NCBI GenBank assembly: GCA_023525975.1
Contig: CM042028.1
Coordinates: 75,949,501-76,013,500 of the forward strand
Direction: 5' to 3'
DNA: 64,000 nt
Origin: Smallanthus sonchifolius
Lineage: Eukaryota > Streptophyta > Magnoliopsida > Asterales > Asteraceae
Shown: positions 1 to 10,756 of the stretch, piece by piece
How positions within the stretch are numbered: the stretch's first letter is position 1
Layout: each line of letters starts with the position of its first letter
Position numbers and translations under genes: made by a program
Notes under the pieces: model-generated
Databases searched by the model: none
Told to the model about the DNA's origin: nothing
Seen by the model: the letters and a program-made list of their open reading frames with translations, nothing else

Positions 1-403
1 GATTTTCCCATTTCCACACGGGGATTTCCGGTTGTTCAAGTAAACCGGAAGGACGTTGATGTTCGGCTTTGACTTTAGAGCAGGTTAGGCATTTAGCAAC
101 ATAGACTGCAATGTCTTTCTTCATACCAGGCCACCAATACTGTGGTCGAAGATTGTGATACATTTTATCCGCACCGGGATGGATAGAATACCGAGACTTA
201 TGTGCTTCAGTCATGAGGAATTCTCGGAGATCATTGCGATTGGGAACCCAAATACGATCCAAGAAATAAAGCAAGCCATTGTTTTTAGTTTCTAGTTGGA
301 ATTCAGCACCGCACGACATTTCCTCATACATATTGCCCTCGGTAATCGAGACGTGTTGAGCTGCTAGAATACGGGTTTGAATGTCGAAATGAATCTTGAC
401 ACT
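1..403 (-). pseudogene. integrase N-terminal zinc-binding region of the gypsy pol, cut off by the stop at 404-406
   Basis: Reading on past the TAA in the same frame gives an open stretch to the window edge. It carries the integrase zinc-binding signature: His residues in HKSRYSIHPG and KMYHNLR, the block YWWPGMKKDIAVYVAKC, then CLTCSKVKAEHQRPSG. Frame and domain order are unchanged, so one nonsense codon is the only visible break between RNase H and integrase. The core DDE domain and chromodomain would lie outside the window. Confidence 0.85.
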
Positions 404-3400
404 TTAGAGCATGACGCGTTCTTTACGGCTCAGCGCATCGGCTACAACATTAGTCTTACCGGGATGATAACGAATCTCGCAATCGTAGTCATTGAGTAGT
501 TCAACCCAACGTCGTTGCCTCATGTTGAGTTCTTTTTTATTGAAGATGTGTTGGAGGCTTTTGTGGTCGGTAAATACCACACATTTCGTGCCATATAGAT
601 AATGTCTCCAAATCTTCAAGGCAAATATGACTGCACCTAGCTCCAGATCGTGCGTCGTATAGTTCTTTTCATGGATCTTGAGTTGCCTCGATGCATAAGC
701 GATTACCTTGCCTCGTTGCATGAGAACACAACCAAGGCCTAGGTTAGAGGCATCACAGTAGACGACTAGATCATCGTTTCCTTCTGGAAGAGTCAGAATA
801 GGAGCATCACATAACTTCTGTTTAAGAGTTTGGAAAGCTTCTTCTTGTTTTGGCCCCCATTCATAAGGTTTACCTTTATGTGTCAAGGCGGTGAGGGGAA
901 CAGCAATCTTGGAGAAATTAGAAATGAACCTTCGGTAATAACCCGCTAAACCAAGGAACGAACGAACCTCGGTAGGGGTTTGAGGAGCACTCCAATTCTT
1001 GACAGCTTCGATCTTGGCAGGGTCGACATGTATTCCCTTTTTATTGACAACATGACCCAAAAATTGAACCTCCTTTAGCCAAAATTCACATTTGGAGAAC
1101 TTGGCGTATAATTGTTCGGTCCTCAGGAGATCCAAAACCAGTCTAAGGTGCTGTTCATGTTCTTCCTCAGTCTTGGAATAGATCAAGATGTCGTCGATGA
1201 AAACGATCACGAATTTGTCAAGGTATGGTTTGCACATGCGGTTCATGAGATCCATAAAGACAGCAGGTGCATTGGTCAACCCAAAAGGCATAACCGTGAA
1301 CTCGTAATGACCATATCTTGTTCGGAAGGCGGTCTTTGGAATATCTTCTTCTCGGACACGCAGTTGGTGATAACCAGATCGAAGATCAATCTTCGAGAAA
1401 CAAGTAGAACCTTGGAGTTGATCGAAGAGGTCGTCAATCCTAGGTAACGGGTAGCGGTTTTTTATTGTAAGCTTGTTGAGCTCTCGATAGTCAATACACA
1501 TGCGGAATGAACCATCCTTCTTTTTAACAAACAAGACTGGTGCACCCCACGGTGAATGACTTGGCCGTATGAAACCTTTGTCAGCGAGTTCTTGAAGTTG
1601 ACTTGCAAGTTCTTGCAATTCGGAAGGTGCAAGCCGGTATGGAGCTTTAGCCACAGGGTTTGCTCCGGGTATAAGATCGATTTGAAACTTTACTTCCCGA
1701 ATAGGTGGAAGTCCGGGTAAGTCATCGGGAAAGACTTCGGGAAACTCCCGAATGATGGGAATATCTTCTATTCTTCTCTCCTTGTCTTCTTTTTGAATCA
1801 CATGAGCTAGGAAAACCATGCACTTCTTTCGAATGTATTTCTGGGCAGTTATGCATGACATTAGTTTGAGTCCTTTGCAAGGTTTCTCGCCAAAGACTTT
1901 CAATATGTCTCCCGGTGGAAGAGGTACTCGGATGTACTTTTCAAAGCACATGACCTCGGCATGGTTTTTAGATAACCAATCCATGCCGATGATGACGTCA
2001 AAGCTTCCCAACGGCATTGGTATAAGGTTGACTGGAAATGTGTGACCATTGAGTTCTAGTGAGCAGTCATGAATGATGGAGTCAATAGTGATGGTGTTTC
2101 CATCCGCTACTTCAACGGTGAAGGTTTTCTCGAGTTTGGATCGTGTTTTTGCAAGTAAAGGTTCAAAGTTAAGTGACACAAAACTCTTATCGGCTCCGGT
2201 ATCAAATAGTATAGATGCAAATTGTTTATTTACAAGAAACGTACCGTTGACCACATGATCGTTGGCTTGAGCTTCATTGGCGTTGATGTTGAAAGCACGC
2301 CCACGAGCTCCGCCCTGATTATTGTTCACAAGCTTTGGACATTGGTTCCGGAAGTGGTTCGGGTTGCCACATTCATAGCATGCCTGTCCATTTGCATTGA
2401 TTGGAACCACTTGATTAGCTCCGGGTTGATTAACCGGGTTGGCTTGAGTAGCAAGTGCCTTTTGTCGGCAGATATTGGCCGTATGGCCAAGTTTCCCACA
2501 ATGATTGCAAAGGCGACATGGGACAGTTTGTGGGTGATGATAGTTGCAGTTGTTGCAGAGTGGGTAGGTACCTCCATAAGCTTTCTTGGCTGGATTTTGA
2601 GCCAAGGATGCAACTTGATTAATTGGGGCGGCTGGAGTGACTATTGCAAAATTCTTCGCCTTTCTCTTCCTGGTGTTTCGATGCTGTTCGTTTTGAACTT
2701 CTTTGACATGAGTAGGAGGAGTTGTGGTGTCAGAAACTTTCTTGGCTCCCTTTTTGGTAAGAGTACCTGCTTTAACGTGATTATCGGTCAGTGTGGCAGC
2801 TAGACGAATAGCATCTTCTAGGTTTGCAGGATTTCTTCCCAGAACAGTGTCCTGGATTTGTCTCGGTAGGCCACCGATATATTTTTCAATACACCTAGAC
2901 AAAGGTGTAACCATGTGAGGTACCAGCATGCTCAGTTCGTGAAAACGGTTGGTGTACGCCAAGCTTTCACCGCTATCTTGGGTAAGATCCCAAAATTCCG
3001 CTTCCAGTTTCTTCATCTCATTTCGAGGACAGAATTCCTCGGTCATGATCCTTTTCAGCTCATCCCATGGCAGAGCCATTGCTACTTCTACTCCCCTTGT
3101 TCTCTTTTCCCCATTCCACCAGGTTAGTGCCCGTTTTTGGAAGACACTAGTGGCATGGCGGACTCGTAGATTGTCCGGACAGTCACTATTGAGGAAGGTG
3201 CCCTCAATACTTTCGAACCATTGAAGGAGTCCCGTGGCTCCTTCAGTACCATAAAACTTCAGGGGATTGCAAGAGTTGAAATGCTTGAAGGTACATTGTG
3301 GCGGGTTGGCACCACCGCCACCACCAGTATTAGCACTACCACTGGCGTTCCCATTGTTGTTGTTATTGGCTTGAGTTAGTTGAGTTACCAGCTGAGTGAG

Positions 3401-3511
3401 GAGAGCAGCAAGGTCGGTATTATTGTTGTTGTTGGCATTGCTGGTATTGGTGTTGGTGCTATCGTTGGCGTTGTCGGTGTTGTTGCGGTTGATGTTACGA
3501 CGAGGAGGCAT
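404..3511 (-). CDS. gypsy gag-pol polyprotein (gag, protease, reverse transcriptase, RNase H), 1035 aa, ends at an in-frame stop
   Basis: Start taken at 3511 (MPPRRN), 28 codons inside the longest open frame, because this is the usual start of such gags. Residues 1-75 are Asn/Gly-rich low complexity. Gag spans about 75-250. Two CCHC zinc knuckles lie near 335-348 (CNHCGKLGHTANIC) and 378-391 (CYECGNPNHFRNQC). The aspartic protease has LFDTGA near 435-440. Reverse transcriptase runs about 610-790 with KIDLRSGYHQ and the catalytic FIDD near 771-774. RNase H runs about 880-1020 with CDAS and TDHKSLQHI. The protein makes the particle core and copies the RNA to DNA in cytoplasmic particles. The frame stops with TAA at 404-406 just after the ADALSR motif that normally leads into integrase, so an intact polyprotein is not made. 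The five-domain order up to that point is complete. Confidence 0.92.
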   Translation of the reverse strand: MPPRRNINRNNTDNANDSTNTNTSNANNNNNTDLAALLTQLVTQLTQANNNNNGNASGSANTGGGGGANPPQCTFKHFNSCNPLKFYGTEGATGLLQWFESIEGTFLNSDCPDNLRVRHATSVFQKRALTWWNGEKRTRGVEVAMALPWDELKRIMTEEFCPRNEMKKLEAEFWDLTQDSGESLAYTNRFHELSMLVPHMVTPLSRCIEKYIGGLPRQIQDTVLGRNPANLEDAIRLAATLTDNHVKAGTLTKKGAKKVSDTTTPPTHVKEVQNEQHRNTRKRKAKNFAIVTPAAPINQVASLAQNPAKKAYGGTYPLCNNCNYHHPQTVPCRLCNHCGKLGHTANICRQKALATQANPVNQPGANQVVPINANGQACYECGNPNHFRNQCPKLVNNNQGGARGRAFNINANEAQANDHVVNGTFLVNKQFASILFDTGADKSFVSLNFEPLLAKTRSKLEKTFTVEVADGNTITIDSIIHDCSLELNGHTFPVNLIPMPLGSFDVIIGMDWLSKNHAEVMCFEKYIRVPLPPGDILKVFGEKPCKGLKLMSCITAQKYIRKKCMVFLAHVIQKEDKERRIEDIPIIREFPEVFPDDLPGLPPIREVKFQIDLIPGANPVAKAPYRLAPSELQELASQLQELADKGFIRPSHSPWGAPVLFVKKKDGSFRMCIDYRELNKLTIKNRYPLPRIDDLFDQLQGSTCFSKIDLRSGYHQLRVREEDIPKTAFRTRYGHYEFTVMPFGLTNAPAVFMDLMNRMCKPYLDKFVIVFIDDILIYSKTEEEHEQHLRLVLDLLRTEQLYAKFSKCEFWLKEVQFLGHVVNKKGIHVDPAKIEAVKNWSAPQTPTEVRSFLGLAGYYRRFISNFSKIAVPLTALTHKGKPYEWGPKQEEAFQTLKQKLCDAPILTLPEGNDDLVVYCDASNLGLGCVLMQRGKVIAYASRQLKIHEKNYTTHDLELGAVIFALKIWRHYLYGTKCVVFTDHKSLQHIFNKKELNMRQRRWVELLNDYDCEIRYHPGKTNVVADALSRKERVML

Positions 3512-4185
3512 TCTATAAAAAGAGAATGATACAAAAGTGTTGTGAGAATTTATAAAAATCCGTTGAAATTTAGGATAGGAGGAATAATAACACATTTATT
3601 TCATAGTTCGGATTGTTTTCAAGTAATCACATTTCTACTTGAACACAATGACATATTAAGGTTAATTAGACTTATATAATTTTCAAGGAGACGTGCTTTA
3701 GCCTATAGGTAAACACTCATCCCGGAAATTCCCAGGAAAGCATACGGATCCCTCGGTTGATTGGGATTTATATGAAATGCTTTCCTAGACAGAAAACCCA
3801 GAATACAGGTGTCACCCTTCCAGATTGCACGTGTCCTCTAATAATTAACAGAGTCTAAAACCTTAACGGGTATGAAAAATATTTTTTATAGGCATAGGTC
3901 CACGAGTATGAGCTTTTCCACAAGTTATGGCGATGATGACATAGAAGCAGTTAAGGAGGATATGCGGCTTAGGATACGGGTATGGATACGATTTATTTTA
4001 TTATTTACGTATGCTTATTAAGTCTTGTAGTCTAAACAATTTAAGTATCAAATAACTAACACATAAGGCATGTGACATATAGCAAATAGCACTTATCACA
4101 TAAAACATGTAGCATGGCATTGTTGGGTGTCCTAAAGTTATAGTCTAGGTCAATGGTGTCTAATAACCTAATTCCCTATAACCAA

Positions 4186-4199
4186 GGCTCTGATACCAA
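4186..4199 (-). other. primer-binding site for initiator Met-tRNA
   Basis: The minus strand reads TTGGTATCAGAGCC two bases after the LTR end, the standard plant Met-tRNA primer site for minus-strand DNA synthesis. Confidence 0.85.
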
Positions 4200-5372
4200 T
4201 CTGTCACACCCCAACCGACGGCGGAAAACGTCGGGGCGTGAAGCTGTGCAGACTGTTCATAACTCATGGTTGCTAAAGTTTGAATAATTTAAACATTCAT
4301 TTTCATTACACGTAGCAAGTTCATACCATACAAGAACCAAATGTAGCGATTACAAAATATAAATAGTTTAGATTAATTGCTAGGTCCAAATCCTATATGT
4401 AGCAGCTTGTAATACTTCAAACATTGTCACCTGAAACATGGTTAAAAACAAAGTCAACTAAAAAGTTGGTGAGAATACATAGGTTTTCGTGTCATGTAAT
4501 AGAATATAGTGTTGTGTGTATACAATTCATACAAACATGGCAATTAAGGCATTTATGGAGAGTTACCATCGTGTGACCTGGTAGTACAATCAAACCTTTG
4601 TAACTAGCATGCAAAACAAACGCGTGTTGGCAGTAACAGTCACCCTACCTGGGTGGGTTTGTCAGACTCAATAGATCTATCACTGTTTACTGTAGGCTAT
4701 AAAATAGTTAATGATTGCACGTGAATAGCAAACTGCGTGTTGGTCTACACACCTAGTACTCAAGCACAAAGCTCAAAATTGTAACACATGATTGTAGGGT
4801 GGAATTGTATATTGTGTAGTTTGTAAACATAGTAAATAGAACGCATGTTCCACCCCAAAAGTTTGTAAATAGAGTAAAAGAGGGGCTATGTAACTCACTT
4901 GTGTTGGAGCGTGTAGTTTGCACAGATCAACAAAAATACCAAGCGTGTTGTAGGTCGCTACGTTTGACCTATCGAGCGAGGGTATAACACGTGTCACTGT
5001 TTGTGTTATTTTGTGTCCAAAGTGGGTTCGTTGGTGGTTTGTGTGTTTAGGGTTGGTTTTGGAATAATAAATTAGTAGCGATATATATATATATATTTAT
5101 TTAAATAAAATTTAATTAAACGATATTTGTTTAAATCAATATATATATATATTTGTATAAATAAAAATGATTATATAAATTCACGATTTCATCGGTTTTG
5201 AAACTATCGGGAATTAATCGTTTGAAATTTCTAAATCAGCGATTTGGTATATAAATGATTCCCGGGTTTTGGGATTTTATAACTTAAATTTTTATAAACA
5301 AGTTTTGAAATGTTTAAATAAAAACATATTAGATTAAGTTTGAAAATAATAAAATTAAAGTTTCTGGTCAAG

Positions 5373-5640
5373 GAGCACGACCGTGCTCAAGTAGGGCACG
5401 ACCGCGCTCGTTGCCGGGCGTGACCGTGGTGGTCTGAGCGCGCCCGTGGTCGAGTCAGAAGTCACTACAGAGGGTCTGGACATAGAGCACGACCGTGCTC
5501 GTATCTGGCACGACCGCGTCTAGTGTTTGTTTTTGGTCAAGACCTGTTTGCTCGGTAAGCACGACCGGGCCACACCTGGGGCACGACTGTGCTTGGTCAG
5601 GCACGACCGCGCTCATGGATGAGCGCGACCGTGTCGGGCC
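5373..5640. repeat. cluster of about ten short GC-rich dyads, core GCACGACCGTGC
   Basis: Units with the consensus GCRCGACCGYGC recur every 15-50 bp, in an otherwise AT-rich LTR. The best unit, GAGCACGACCGTGCTC at 5373, is a 6-bp stem with a 4-base loop. The cluster lies downstream of the putative TATA box, so it would be transcribed at the LTR end of the RNA. Confidence 0.7.
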
Positions 5641-6248
5641 TTTTTCAGACACAATTCGATCGATTCTTATATTAATAGCTTCTGGATTCTTAGGGCTTTC
5701 ACTTAGTGGATGATTACGAATGTTTCTACATAGTTTAATTGTATTTATATCATGTCTAGAGTGTAGTTCGAGTAAAATTTATGTTTCGGCTTTTTGGTTC
5801 AAAATCGGATCGATTTGAGTGTTTCTACTACGAATTGATATAGGGCTTTCGTAGTAGAGGTAGATACAAAGCTGAAGACGTGTTACTTACTTGCTGAAAG
5901 TGGGCAATCGAATGCGGTCGGCTACGGGTCGAGCGGCTTCGTTTCTTGGCGATCAATTGGACGACAGAGGTGTTGTGAGCGTCGAGTGAGAGTTCTGAGA
6001 GATTGAGTGGGTGTATATGAGGGTGTAGGAAGCCTGCAACTGGCTCTATATCGACGAATTTGAGAGACTCGGTTGTGGTGTGAATGGGATTAATTAATTG
6101 TGCAAATTGGACGACAATTGATGCGTGTTTTAGGCGAATTTCAGTCGGGTATGGTCTGACGCGCGAAGACCGGCTTTTCTTTATTTTAATTTTCACGAAT
6201 TCAGAAGGTATGGTATGGTTTGACTTTCTGCAGTCAAGTGGGTTCATC

Positions 6249-6331
6249 AGCGCGACCGTGCCTACTTTAGGCGCGACCGTGCTTAGGTCGGCAGGCGCGA
6301 CCGTGCCTAGTCTTAGGCGCGACCGTGCTTG
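6249..6331. repeat. second cluster of the same dyad motif (four units) upstream of the putative TATA box
   Basis: Four near-identical GCGCGACCGTGC units spaced about 20-25 bp apart. It is the same motif as the cluster at 5373-5640, 600 bp away and on the other side of the putative start site. Confidence 0.7.
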
Positions 6332-6533
6332 CCTAGTTTTGTAGTTTTTTGAGTTTTGTCAGTTTTGGTCCTCGGGGCTTGTGAGATAATGGTGTTTTTG
6401 TTTAATTTGTTATTGTAATAGAATAGTTTGTATATGTAACTGCATCGTAGTTTGTTTGTACACGAATCGAAACTGAAATGTGTTTGTTTTTTTGAAATCA
6501 AACGATTACATGATGAAAATCAGAAATGTTACA

Positions 6534-7498
6534 ACAACCATATGTGTTTTGTGACAATACATGATGAATATAATAATGACAAGTATGTTTATAAACAATG
6601 AAATGAAAGTATGATATAACGTATAAGAATGAAATCTTGCTTTATATACATATATATAATCCTTGCCATGTAGGAATAAACGTTTTGGACAAAAACGATG
6701 ATAACAGCTACTTCGGTAGACGGACGATCACACGACTATTATGCAGCAAGAACTAAAAGTCTAGAAAGGTAGACTAAACTTAGGCTACTACGGTAGAATC
6801 AGACCCTCAATCGATGCATGGCTGCATATATAGTTCGTATGGGAAACGGATGCCTTAGGGTAGACTGACGAATATGACGGACTACGACGGTAAGACGGTT
6901 GTAAATCATGACGGACGGACGAAGGTTGTCGGTCGGTTGTAAGAAAATAATGACGGATGGACACTAGTTGTCGGAAGGTTGTAGGTATGGGGGACTACGA
7001 CGGTAGACCGCAACGTTTGTCTTTGTGACTTACTTAAACAATGACGGGCTGATCACCCTAATGTGTAAGACCAATGAATGTTCAAATGAATGTAAGAATG
7101 TATGTATTTATATACGTACTCATATATGAAAGATATATGGAAAAAGGAATTAAAATGGTAAATATATACTTATGAAAATATGATAAGAAATAATGTTTAT
7201 GCCTACTTGCCTTAAACTAGAACTCAACAACGTTAGCTGACTTTTAGTATGCACTTTAAGTAACAAGAAGAAGGGGCGTGCAAAGGCGTGATGGCTACCC
7301 GACACGAGACTGACATCCCGTTTTATTTGATTACTTGTTAAGACAATGTTTCTTTTAAATGATAAGACTTCCGCTATTATGTAACCGAATGATGTATGAT
7401 TCCGATACAATTGCATGTTTTAATTTAAATTCAACATTTTGATGACTATATTTATGAGTAAATCCAACAAGTGAGGTCTCCCGGGTTGAGGCCTTACA
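6534..7498 (+). repeat. 3' part of another gypsy LTR in plus orientation, left end lost under the minus-strand element
   Basis: The 25 bases at 7226-7250 (AACGTTAGCTGACTTTTAGT...) also occur at 22870-22895 in the plus-strand LTR at 21082-23149, at nearly the same distance from the LTR end (about 272 and 280 bp). Both share AAGACTTCCG further on and end in a CCCGG(G)TT...CA terminus. The minus-strand element therefore probably inserted into an older LTR. The left boundary is approximate. Confidence 0.5.
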
Positions 7499-7862
7499 TG
7501 TCGACGACGAAGGTCTTTGTTGTCGATGGCGGACGAAGAGGAGGATAGGGAAGAAGAGGCGGACGGTAGAGGAGGGAGGAGGATGAAGAGAAGGATAGGG
7601 AAGAAGAGGCGGATGTCACCAGAGAATTCAAGGCCGTCGACCTCTCCTATGCACCAACATGTGGTGTCTTCAAGGAGATTTCAAGGCCGTCATAGCTTAA
7701 CCGACACCAGCTCCTGGACCACCACCTCTCACCAACATGTGGTGTAATTTTGTTTCAATTCTTGCTACTACTAATCCTCCTATGCACCAACACTACCACC
7801 ACCATAGCTTAACCGGCACCTGCTCCATGGTTTCAGATTTGTGGTTTTTTTTGGGGGGGAAG

Positions 7863-7926
<64 letters not shown>

Positions 7927-8063
7927 ATAAGTGTTTTTTGAAGCGATTTTTTTAGGAGTGGTTTTGGAAACCGCTTCAAAAAATATTTTGATTTTTTGAG
8001 GCGATCCAAAACCGCTCCTCAAAACCATTTTCACTGCTTTTAAAGATAGGTTTTGTACTAGTG
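7499..8063. mobile_element. CACTA-type transposon end (one terminus only)
   Basis: The right edge at 8049-8063 reads, on the minus strand, CACTAGTACAAAACC, a CACTA/En-Spm terminal inverted repeat. Just inside it (7930-8040) are inverted subterminal repeats of the type GAAGCGATTT...GAAACCGCTTC, as in CACTA ends. The other terminus was not found, so only a fragment remains. Short Glu/Arg-rich frames at 7517-7750 are not recognisable as proteins. Confidence 0.5.
7865..7922. repeat. (AT)n microsatellite
   Basis: About 29 uninterrupted TA dinucleotides. Open frames through it are artefacts of the repeat. Confidence 0.95.
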
Positions 8064-8895
8064 ATCATACATTCAAACTATAAAATTTAAGTATTTAAAG
8101 TAATCTTTAGACCATCTCGGATGGGACGCTCGTAAGAAGCCTATGTGTTGAGGTGGAGAGGCCCGGCCATGGGGAGGGGGAGGGTGAGGGTGAGGGTGAG
8201 CAATGACGGGTTTAATGTAATATGTGAGGGGGACAGGTCAACATCAAGGGCGGCCAGAACATCTGTCCTCCTCTAAATTAGAGATATATATGTCTCATTC
8301 TTTTAGTTAAGAAATCCAAATAAGGTCATATCAAAATTAGTTATATATTATGCTTCATCCTTTTAGTTAAGAAATCCATATCAATGTCATATTGTTGTGT
8401 CAAAATTCATTTGTGCAATTAGGATACATCCATCGACTCCACTCATTAGTACATGACTCATCTCTCATTTAAATATATTTTATTAAAAATAATTCGCTTT
8501 TTCAAAAAAGTCAATAATAGTTTTTCTAACTAATACCATGAAAACACATATAAGATCTAATGCATTTTAATATTCTTCTAATATTTTAATAATACGAACT
8601 ATAACCTTGTTTTATTTAAGTAATACATAATTCTTTCTTTTCCGGTAAAACCAAGAGCAAATTCGTTGGATATGCAAATGCAAATTTTTATTTATTAGAA
8701 TGTTATTTTAACAAAGTTATAGTGTTCTAACTTTCGTATCAACTTGAAGAAACCCTTTTTGAAATAGTAATCTTTAATCAAAGAAATTCATAAAATACGA
8801 GGCATAATAAAAAGTGATAACACGAAACAAAACTAAGTAAAATTCAGCTTATTCTGTTGCAGAGTCTCATCTAAATTTAGTTTGTGATATTTCTT
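8064..8895. other. intergenic DNA, no gene seen
   Basis: AT-rich DNA with a short GAGGGT tandem run at 8178-8199 and two imperfect copies of a CTTTTAGTTAAGAAATCC block (8302 and 8360). No coding or RNA feature is supported. Confidence 0.6.
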
Positions 8896-10162
8896 AGAGT
8901 TAATTATATAAATAGTCCCGATTGTTTGACCCTAATCACACATTTGAAATATAAGTTTAAAAAGTTAAATTTTGAGTTATGTGATTTTAATCTTGTAACA
9001 AGTTCTGAGTGTGACACTAACTTCTGTTAAATTTGTGTAAATTAACCAAAATACCATTCTATAAATCTAAATGACTAATTATGTAATTTACTTTTAAAAA
9101 AATCAAAACCCCAATTTACCAAATTGTTCAAATCATCGAACATCCATCAACAGATTTCGTTTCCATATAGAAAATGTGATCGCTTTTATTTTCCCAAAAT
9201 TAGAGTCCAAAAAGGTATCTTAACAACACTTTTAGGATTTTTTTTTTCTATGTGAGGTGAGGTGTTGTATCGGTTAAGATTGAAGAAGTAAAACTCTTAT
9301 TGAGAGAGGAGGCCGAGAACTCAACAATTGGAACCGTCGTCGGAGAGGAGGGCTTGAAGAGTCGACAGTCGTCGCAATGGCTATAGTTGAGGCCTAGGCC
9401 CGGCCCAAAAGGAGGGGCAGGGTGGGTCACGGCTCCAGCCCCGGTCTTTCGAGAGGCCCAAAGTTTTTAAAAATTTTGTATATGTTTTAAATAGTATGTT
9501 TAGTTTATACATCCATTTTGTGTATATAAAAGTTTCCTTAGTACAATTGGAAATACCATTGTAAGAAAATGTAAAGGTCATAGGTTCAAGTCTTGACAAC
9601 AACACTATTTATTTTTCATGTGTTCTATTTTTTCTTTTCTCTTCTTTTCTTTTTTTTTCTCTTTAAAAAGTTGTCCCACAAAAACCCATAATTATTTAAA
9701 CATAATTATTTAAACTATTAAACCAAAACAAAAAAAAAGACACAAAAATGTATATATTTAAACCCATTACATATAAAAAAAATTATTAAGGCCCTCTTTT
9801 TTATTAATTGTCCCGGGCCTAAAACGTTTCGAGGATTCTCGGGGCCAGCCCTGTTGAGGCCATATAGGAAAATGTGCAGCATTTTGGGGTGGAACCATCA
9901 TACTGGAAGAAGGAGACGGGGGACGAATGGTGGTTGTGTTTTAATTCTCTTTTGTTTTAATTTATTTTGAGTAAATTATGTAAATAGCTCTACACGTTTG
10001 TAAAACGGTATATTGGTTGATTTACACGTGTCTAATAGAAGTTAATGTTAGATTTTAAACTTTTATAAATTTAAACCACGTAACTCGAATATATAACTTT
10101 TTAAATGTAAATATCAAAGGTATGACTTGAGACAAACCACATAAACTATTCAAGTTAAGAGA
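8896..10162. mobile_element. degenerate terminal-inverted-repeat element, Mutator-like by TIR style
   Basis: The first 160 bp (GAGTTAATTATATAAATAG...AAAAAGTTAAATTTTGAGTTATGTG) match the reverse complement of about 9990-10162 with scattered changes. Outward GAGT-type ends and arms over 100 bp suit Mutator-like elements. A second left-type end at 9968 (GAGTAAATTATGTAAATAG) makes the true limits ambiguous. No transposase and no target duplication found. Confidence 0.4.
9395..9853. mobile_element. non-autonomous hAT-type element with 8-bp target duplication
   Basis: Flanked by TTGAGGCC at 9387-9394 and 9854-9861, an exact 8-bp duplication as made by hAT transposases. Ends are imperfect inverted repeats (TAGGCCCGGCCC at left, CAGGGCTGGCCCC on the other strand at right). 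It holds a tRNA-like piece (TAGTACAATTGG...AGGTTCAAGTCTTG, 9540-9597) but no transposase, and sits inside the larger inverted-repeat element. Confidence 0.65.
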
Positions 10163-10756
10163 GTATTTAATAAATTTCATCTTATATGTGTGTGTTTTTA
10201 GGTGGCGCAAAGGGGTGTGTATATAATTAACTCTATTTTTTAATAAAAATTATGCGGTAACCCTCCCTCTTTGTTTAGACTGATTTGAGGTTGTTAACAA
10301 AATATAAATTGTTTATACTTAACGGAATTAAGATATTACATACACATATATATGTATGTGTGTATGTATTAGATGACTTTTTTTATAATTTATATAATGT
10401 TAATTGTTTGATAAATTTTTTTAAATGTATTTATTATATAAATCTTTTTATTTGACAACACGATAAATTTATATCTTTTTCTTGTGATATTATGGATGTT
10501 ATGAAACTTTTTATCGGTTTTAATTTAGAAACAATTATTTATGTGAAATTTGCCATTAATGAATAATTAACAAGTCCATTATGTAATATATATGTATTTG
10601 AAAAACAGTCACTTCTAAATATTTAACCTTTAAAAAAAATATTTTTTGTATATAGAACATCATTTTCAAACTATATTTAACAAATATTCAAGTTTAATAT
10701 AATTTTCTTTTAAAGTTTATAATCAATCGACTTTAAGTTGTTTCATTAAATAAAGA
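10163..10756. other. AT-rich intergenic DNA, nothing recognised
   Basis: Very AT-rich, no long frame and no repeat ends seen. Confidence 0.6.

Larger units (their letters stand above)
1..6533 (-). mobile_element. Ty3/gypsy retrotransposon, Tekay/Del-like chromovirus, truncated by the window edge
   Basis: On the minus strand the order is LTR (4202 to about 6533), Met-tRNA primer site (4186-4199), a leader of about 0.7 kb, then one long gag-protease-RT-RNase H frame (3511 down to 404), then the integrase zinc-binding region (403 down to 1). The rest of integrase and the 3' LTR lie outside the window. The gag-pol layout in one frame, the MPPRR start and the long LTR fit the Tekay/Del lineage from family knowledge. 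The outer LTR edge is uncertain (6510 or 6533 both read TTACA). The DNA beyond it, up to 7498, is a different LTR in the opposite orientation. Confidence 0.85.
4202..6533 (-). repeat. 5' LTR of the minus-strand gypsy element
   Basis: The minus strand ends ...GGGGTGTGACA at 4202, followed by GA and the primer site. A TATA-like CGATATAGAG on the minus strand near 6046-6055 suggests transcription starts around 6015. The same LTR family gave the solo LTR at 33197-36274: both start TGTCACACCCCAACCGACG on the plus strand and share the CAACTA...AGTTGGTGAGA block. Many short GC-rich dyads (5373-5640, 6249-6331) are described separately. The right edge is approximate. Confidence 0.7.

Noticed and set aside
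2222..2803. 193-codon plus-strand frame
   Set aside because: Shadow of the gypsy gag region on the other strand.
4186..4199. tRNA genes at the Met-tRNA-like sites (also 49597, 54949, 58819)
   Set aside because: Only the 3'-end complement is present, next to LTRs; these are primer-binding sites.
5455..5713. Short Cys/Thr-rich frames in the LTR
   Set aside because: They follow the repeated GC-rich dyads; no protein motif.
4202..7498. One 3.3-kb LTR for the minus-strand gypsy element, ending TTACA at 7498
   Set aside because: 7216-7498 matches the end of the plus-strand LTR at 21082-23149 in opposite orientation, so two LTRs meet here.
7737..8034. Open frames on both strands across the AT microsatellite
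   Set aside because: They consist of Ile-Tyr repeats from (AT)n.
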